NCBI GenBank assembly: GCA_943329665.2
Contig: CALQEU020000014.1
Location: 1-64,000 of the forward strand
Source of the DNA: JAJTFW01 sp903922455
Lineage (GTDB): Bacteria; Bacteroidota; Bacteroidia; AKYH767-A; OLB10
DNA: 64,000 nt
Reading direction: 5' to 3'
Positions 61,897 to 64,000 of this stretch are shown one piece after another. The translations under genes were made by a program, and so were the position numbers. Position 1 is the first letter of the stretch, and every line of letters begins with the position of its first letter. The notes beneath the pieces are model-generated. The model made no database searches. It saw only the letters and a program-made list of their open reading frames with translations, and was not told the DNA's origin.

Positions 61897-61946
61897 GTTA
61901 ACATAAACTTAACATTGGAGAAATAACTCCTTAACAATTTCTTAAT
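61897..61946 (+). promoter_or_regulatory. Candidate Pho-box array upstream of pstS
   Basis: GTTAAC (61897-61902), CTTAAC (61908-61913), CTTAAC (61930-61935) and CTTAAT (61941-61946) start at 0, 11, 33 and 44, all multiples of 11; the position at 22 (61919) is degenerate. Two TTTG-containing -7 candidates follow (61946-61953 and 61994-62001). Confidence 0.65.
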
Positions 61947-62072
61947 CCCTTTGCAAAAGCATTAAGAAATCAATGATTTAAGGAGTTAACTTAGAAATTT
62001 GCAACTAAATCACCGGTAATACCATAGAGAGAACCTAATAAAAAGTATAAAAATCCAACAACTCTTAACCAA

Positions 62073-62939
62073 ATGAAAAAACTCATTGCAATAACGATCT
62101 GCAGTCTAGTATTTACTGCTTGCGGAAGTAAAAAAACAGAAAATGCAGAATCAACTCCTGTTGAAACTCAAAAAACTTCCATTACCATTAAAGGTAGTGA
62201 TACGGTGTTACCACTTTCACAAAAAGAAGCAGAAGTTTATATGAATGAACATCCAGATGCATCCATCACCATTGTTGGAGGCGGTTCAGGTGTAGGAATA
62301 ACTGCATTGATGGATGGTTCAACGGACATCGCAATGTCTTCTAGGGCACTAAAGACCGATGAAAAAATGAATTTTGAGACAAAAGGAATGAAAATTACTG
62401 AAGTAATTATTGCCAATGATGCGCTTGCTGTAATTGTAAATCCTAAAAACAAAGTAGGAAAGTTAACGCACGAACAAATTAGTGATATTTACACTGGAAA
62501 AATAAAAAACTGGAAAGAAGTAGGCGGATCCGATTCGAAAATTATTGCCTATTCAAGAGAAACCTCTTCAGGAACCTATGAATTCTTTAAAGAGCATGTA
62601 ATGGACAAGAAAAATTACGATGCTACAGTTTTAAACATGCCAGCTACGGGTGCCATCGTTCAATCAGTTAGTCAAACAGAAGGTGCTATTGGCTACATTG
62701 GCTTAGCGTATGAAACAAAAGAAGTGAAGCAACTTGAGGTGAGTTATGATCAAGGAAAAACATTTGTAGCTCCATCTGTTGAAAGTGCACAAAATGGAAC
62801 TTATCCAATTGCACGTCCCTTATACTATTATTTCGACGAATCTAAATCATCATTAGTTAAACCTTTTGTTAATTATATATTATCAGAAACAGGACAAAAA
62901 AATGTTCTTGATGTTGGATATGTTCCATTGACAAAGTGA
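62073..62939 (+). CDS. pstS: Phosphate ABC transporter substrate-binding lipoprotein
   Basis: 288 residues. Lipobox FTACG (Cys17). The type II periplasmic-binding fold is complete, with phosphate-binding stretches TIKGSDTVLP (40-49), GGGSGVGITAL (69-79), AMSSRAL (87-93) and SRETSSGTYEFF (161-172), and the hallmark segment EQISDIYTGKIKNWKEVGG (134-152). Anchored in the outer leaflet of the inner membrane, it delivers phosphate to PstCAB. Preceded by the CTTAA array and followed after 19 bp by pstC. A terminator upstream isolates it from the lipoprotein gene, so it is probably the first gene of the pst operon. Confidence 0.95.
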   Translation: MKKLIAITICSLVFTACGSKKTENAESTPVETQKTSITIKGSDTVLPLSQKEAEVYMNEHPDASITIVGGGSGVGITALMDGSTDIAMSSRALKTDEKMNFETKGMKITEVIIANDALAVIVNPKNKVGKLTHEQISDIYTGKIKNWKEVGGSDSKIIAYSRETSSGTYEFFKEHVMDKKNYDATVLNMPATGAIVQSVSQTEGAIGYIGLAYETKEVKQLEVSYDQGKTFVAPSVESAQNGTYPIARPLYYYFDESKSSLVKPFVNYILSETGQKNVLDVGYVPLTK

Positions 62940-62943
62940 TTAC

Positions 62944-62951
62944 TATCTTTG
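62944..62951 (+). promoter_or_regulatory. TAnnTTTG element between pstS and pstC
   Basis: TATCTTTG, exact match, 7 nt before the GTG of pstC; may provide pstS-independent, leaderless expression of pstC and downstream pst genes. Confidence 0.5.
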
Positions 62952-62958
62952 CCGTGAA

Positions 62959-64000
62959 GTGAAAAAATTAATAGGAAACCTCATTCAAGGATTATTCTTG
63001 ATCAGCAGCACTGTAACTACGCTTACAGTGCTGTTGATCGTTTTCTTCCTTTTCAGTGAAGGGCTATCCTTATTCAAAGAAAGTCCATTAGAAGGCGAAA
63101 ATATTCTTGCTGTTCATTCAAACAACAAAGTAAAAACGGTTTCTGCTGAACAAATAAAAAATATTTTTGATCGTAAAATAACGCACTGGTCAGAAATTGG
63201 TGGGAGTAAAGACAGCATCATTCTTTTCACTTCCCGAGACTTCGACACCTACTTTAATGCTGATGAACTAGGTGCGAAATTTGAAAATCTACCAAGAAAA
63301 ATTGATTCTCTTATAAATAGTACTCCAGGCATCGTAGCTGTTTTTTCAAAAAAATATATTCCGCCTCGCTTTCGTGGTAAACTAATTGAAGTTCCCAATA
63401 TAAGTTTATCTTCTTTCATGCAAGGAAGAGAATGGTTTCCTACCGCTCATCCTGCTGTTCAACTGGGAGTATTACCTTTAGTACTGGGAACACTCTGGGT
63501 TAGTTTAATTGCCATTCTCATTGCCTTACCTATTGGATTAGCAACTTCCATTTATATGGCTGAAGTAGCAAGTATTCGCATGCGTAATTTATTAAAACCA
63601 GTAATCGAATTATTAGCTGGTATTCCTTCTGTTGTCTATGGCTTTTTCGGGTTGATCATTATTGTACCAATGATTCAAGATATTTTTAATTTACCGGTTG
63701 GAGAAACCGCTTTAGCAGGAAGTATTGTATTAGCTATTATGGCGCTACCCACCATCATTACCGTTTCTGAAGACGCTTTGAGAAATACACCCAGAGCAAT
63801 GAAGGAAGCAAGTTTAGCCTTAGGTGCAAATCGATGGCAGACGATTCGACGTGTAGTGGTCCCTTACTCAGTTTCGGGTATTGCTGCTGCTGCCATTTTA
63901 GGTATAGGACGAGCTATTGGAGAAACAATGGCCGTACTTATGGTAACAGGAAATGCAGCCATCATCCCACACACCATATTACAACCAGTAAGAACAATAC
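62959..64000 (+). CDS. pstC: Phosphate ABC transporter permease PstC with a PstS-like periplasmic insertion, 3' end outside window
   Basis: About 347 residues are visible, open to the window edge. Start GTG 62959 gives VKKLIGNLIQGLFLISSTVT and TM1 (TVTTLTVLLIVFFLF). A periplasmic insertion of about 120 residues (40-160) follows; residues 53-91 align without gaps to PstS 123-161 with 16 identities by eye (shared EQI, KI, W, E, GGS, II), and residues 115-134 resemble the later GAIGYIG strand of PstS. The SSGT phosphate-binding loop is absent. The permease core starts at REWFPTAHP and has LGTLWVSLIAILIALPIGLA, ELLAGIPSVVYGFFGL, the EAA loop (EASLALGANRWQTIRRVVVP) and GIGRAIGETMAVLMVTGN. Confidence 0.92.
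   Translation, partial: MKKLIGNLIQGLFLISSTVTTLTVLLIVFFLFSEGLSLFKESPLEGENILAVHSNNKVKTVSAEQIKNIFDRKITHWSEIGGSKDSIILFTSRDFDTYFNADELGAKFENLPRKIDSLINSTPGIVAVFSKKYIPPRFRGKLIEVPNISLSSFMQGREWFPTAHPAVQLGVLPLVLGTLWVSLIAILIALPIGLATSIYMAEVASIRMRNLLKPVIELLAGIPSVVYGFFGLIIIVPMIQDIFNLPVGETALAGSIVLAIMALPTIITVSEDALRNTPRAMKEASLALGANRWQTIRRVVVPYSVSGIAAAAILGIGRAIGETMAVLMVTGNAAIIPHTILQPVRTI

Noticed and set aside
1..64000. tRNA or rRNA genes
   Set aside because: Intergenic regions were read for T-arm-like GGTTCGAATCC-type sequences and none were found; no rRNA-like stretch exists.

Overview
This is an AT-rich chromosomal window from a member of the phylum Bacteroidota. The evidence is a -7 element matching TAnnTTTG in front of many genes, almost no Shine-Dalgarno sequences, a type IX secretion (T9SS) sorting domain on a subtilisin-like protease, a giant PKD-repeat surface protein, a TonB-dependent receptor with a carboxypeptidase-regulatory-like N-terminus, an alpha/beta-fused 2-oxoacid dehydrogenase E1, and families largely restricted to the phylum (DUF4783, DUF3078, Omp28-like). 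I cannot fix the genus. There are no tRNA or rRNA genes, no transposase, no CRISPR array and no prophage.

Layout. 1-4.7 kb: end of a polysaccharide locus (polytopic membrane protein cut by the window edge, GT4 glycosyltransferase), then rlmH, a DUF4783 protein, nadC and a YihY/BrkB membrane protein. 4.7-10.5 kb: one gene for a 1943-residue protein with about 19 PKD repeats, apparently lacking a secretion tail. 10.7-14.3 kb: uvrA and a LOG-family hydrolase. 14.5-19.7 kb: a signalling cluster (FIST sensor, small helical protein, decapitated receiver fragment, REC-PAS-HK-REC-Hpt hybrid kinase, NtrC-type regulator without a DNA-binding domain). 19.8-27.5 kb: secreted protein, mscL, DUF3078 protein, AddA-like helicase-nuclease, pruA. 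27.5-35 kb, minus strand: ABC ATPase plus glutathione peroxidase, then the tightly packed run ettA-hisS-hutH-C1 peptidase. 35-43.5 kb: T9SS subtilase, UbiA-family prenyltransferase, fused E1, murQ, a conserved unknown, an RlpA-like protein and a NUDIX hydrolase. 43.8-50.6 kb: tandem Omp28-like lipoproteins that lack the CxxC, CoA pyrophosphatase with an ABC exporter, a small TonB-C-like protein and a second subtilase. 50.7-54.1 kb: clpB and a duplicated palindrome-rich repeat. 54.1-64 kb: an arginase-family enzyme and a phosphate-response island.

The phosphate island is the most interesting part. It holds phoB-phoR (minus strand), a divergent TonB-dependent receptor, a beta-helix lipoprotein, pstS and the start of pstC. 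Upstream of phoB, of the receptor and of pstS I find arrays of the hexamer (C/G)TTAA(C/T/A) spaced exactly 11 bp apart or multiples of 11. This is the period of the classical Pho box but a different sequence, so these are good candidates for the PhoB operator of this lineage and tie the receptor and lipoprotein to phosphate starvation. PstC carries, between its first membrane helix and the permease core, a periplasmic insertion that looks like a degenerate second lobe of PstS. A roughly 165-bp imperfect palindrome, resembling a non-autonomous mobile element, sits between the lipoprotein gene and its terminator.

Several genes (ubiA-like, pstC, the 48.9-kb subtilase, the helicase-nuclease, rlpA-like, the ABC exporter) start only 5-11 nt after the G of a TAnnTTTG element, which predicts leaderless or nearly leaderless mRNAs, two of them with GTG starts.
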